NCBI GenBank assembly: GCA_963811705.1
Contig: CAWESL010000002.1
Location: forward strand, 558,001-622,000
DNA: 64,000 nucleotides
Direction: 5' to 3'
Source: DATJPR01 sp963811705
GTDB lineage: Bacteria; Bacteroidota; Ignavibacteria; UBA10030; UBA6906
Positions within the stretch are counted from its first letter, which is position 1. Each line of letters begins with the position of its first letter. The position numbers and the translations under genes were made by a program. This document shows positions 63,239 through 64,000 of this stretch, one piece after another. The notes beneath the pieces were generated by a model. The model saw only the letters and a program-made list of their open reading frames with translations. It had not been told where the DNA came from and ran no database searches.

Positions 63239-63952
63239 CTACGTTAGCTGTTCGCGACCTAACGGCTTGACAGCCGCCGCATGCGCAACCGCCGATGGCG
63301 TTCGACAACCGACAATCGCCGGGGCCTCGTGAATGAGCTCGTCATTCTCGAGGGCCTCAACCATGAACAGGGCATAATCGATGCGGCGCGTGATATTGCT
63401 CTTGAGGATGGGGTCGCCAACATGCCGACTCCAAACGGGCAAACCCTGACTCTCGCCCTCTTCGAGGTCGCTTCCCCGCACGACGGTCCATCGTCTATTG
63501 CTCGCGAACACTCTTCTGCAGGCTTCGATCTGATCGTTGAGATCTGCTAAGTGAGTAATGCGCGCGACCCATCCGAAAACCTTTGCATAGGCCTTGAACG
63601 TCAAGGAATAAGTGTCTGTGCCGTCGTACGTGATGTGCCAGCCGCAAGAGAATACAAGGCGAGCCTGCGGCGTGGTAAAGTCGAGCACGGCCTGGGCTGT
63701 GCCTGCCGCATACTGGTGGACACCCCAGGGAACCAGCACCGTGAGTACCCCGTCGCAGCCGGCGACGGCTTTTCTCATCACTTCCCGGTCGTTCGTGGCT
63801 CCGGGATATATGGTGATGCGGTCCTTGTATGCGTCAAGTTTTCGGACACTCTTCTCACGGCAGACGCCAACGACCTCGTATCCCCGATCGAGCGCGTGAT
63901 GCACCATGTATTTTCCAAGTTTGCCGGAGGCCCCGACGATACAAACCTTCAT
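63239..63952 (-). CDS. NmrA/SDR-like NAD(P)-binding protein
   Basis: A 237-residue Rossmann protein starting MKVCIVGASGKLGKYMVHHA (dinucleotide-binding GxxGxxG). It continues with GVCREKSVRKLDAYKDRI, PGATNDREVMRKAVAGCDGV and RLVFSCGWHITYDG. No classical SDR Tyr-x3-Lys site is evident, so it fits the atypical NmrA/HSCARG-like group, which bind NADP(H) as redox sensors or act as epimerase-like enzymes. ATG at 63952 gives the canonical start; an in-frame ATG at 63976 is possible. The upstream neighbour is outside the window. Confidence 0.85.
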   Translation of the reverse strand: MKVCIVGASGKLGKYMVHHALDRGYEVVGVCREKSVRKLDAYKDRITIYPGATNDREVMRKAVAGCDGVLTVLVPWGVHQYAAGTAQAVLDFTTPQARLVFSCGWHITYDGTDTYSLTFKAYAKVFGWVARITHLADLNDQIEACRRVFASNRRWTVVRGSDLEEGESQGLPVWSRHVGDPILKSNITRRIDYALFMVEALENDELIHEAPAIVGCRTPSAVAHAAAVKPLGREQLT

Positions 63953-64000
63953 CGTCCGCCTTCTTGAGCCTTTCATGAGTTCTGCTCCTCGCGTGAATAT

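Noticed and set aside
1..64000. tRNA, rRNA, insertion sequences, integrases or a replication origin
   Set aside because: No cloverleaf with a T-arm consensus, no rRNA core sequence, and no transposase or integrase motif was recognised by reading.

Overview
The window looks like a chromosomal segment of a high-GC bacterium from the Bacteroidota, most likely the Ignavibacteria/Chlorobi side. The evidence is several type IX secretion (T9SS) type-A sorting tails (YPNPFNP ... VYDVLGR ... SGVYFYRL), a TonB-dependent receptor with a carboxypeptidase-regulatory-like N-terminus, FadL/PorV-like barrels, MqnA of the futalosine menaquinone route, and two-component regulators with ligand-binding propellers. 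The lineage is inferred from these families; no rRNA or tRNA gene was seen.

0-15 kb: the 3' end of citrate synthase, a crcB-DUF190 fluoride-export pair and a GT4 glycosyltransferase. A minus-strand signalling operon (7.7 to 2.7 kb) follows. It starts with a histidine kinase carrying a CxxCH heme-attachment motif in its extracytoplasmic sensor, then a very small NtrC-like protein lacking most of its receiver and the whole ATPase, an Smr-like protein, two single-domain receivers and an M14 carboxypeptidase. A tightly overlapping plus-strand run (8-15.3 kb) carries HAD, acpS, a second histidine kinase, a lipoprotein, an alpha/beta hydrolase and an M28 peptidase.

15-34 kb: an Oar-like TonB receptor, a frameshifted DUF2147 gene, a PAP2 phosphatase, a DinG-type Fe-S helicase, HU, a hybrid kinase-rodZ-ligA-STAS cluster, and a penicillin acylase-sirtuin-pyk operon.

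33-47.6 kb: mqnA-recN-orphan DNA methyltransferase-cysS-amidohydrolase-barrel, then envelope genes, and the conserved ffh-rpsP-khpA-rimM-trmD-rplS translation operon.

47.6-64 kb: accessory region. It holds a 13-bp minisatellite, a stretch of decayed gene fragments (rhamnose isomerase, SF2 helicase, glyoxalase-like), two tandem beta-helix lipoproteins, secreted T9SS cargo with free-standing sorting tails, a frameshifted propeller sensor kinase with its NarL-type partner, an 11-bp tandem repeat and an NmrA-like oxidoreductase.

Two themes stand out. One is short tandem repeats with periods of 7, 11 and 13 bp in and beside coding regions. The other is single-base frameshifts in otherwise intact genes (18.7, 37.2 and 59.9 kb), which may be real phase changes or assembly errors.
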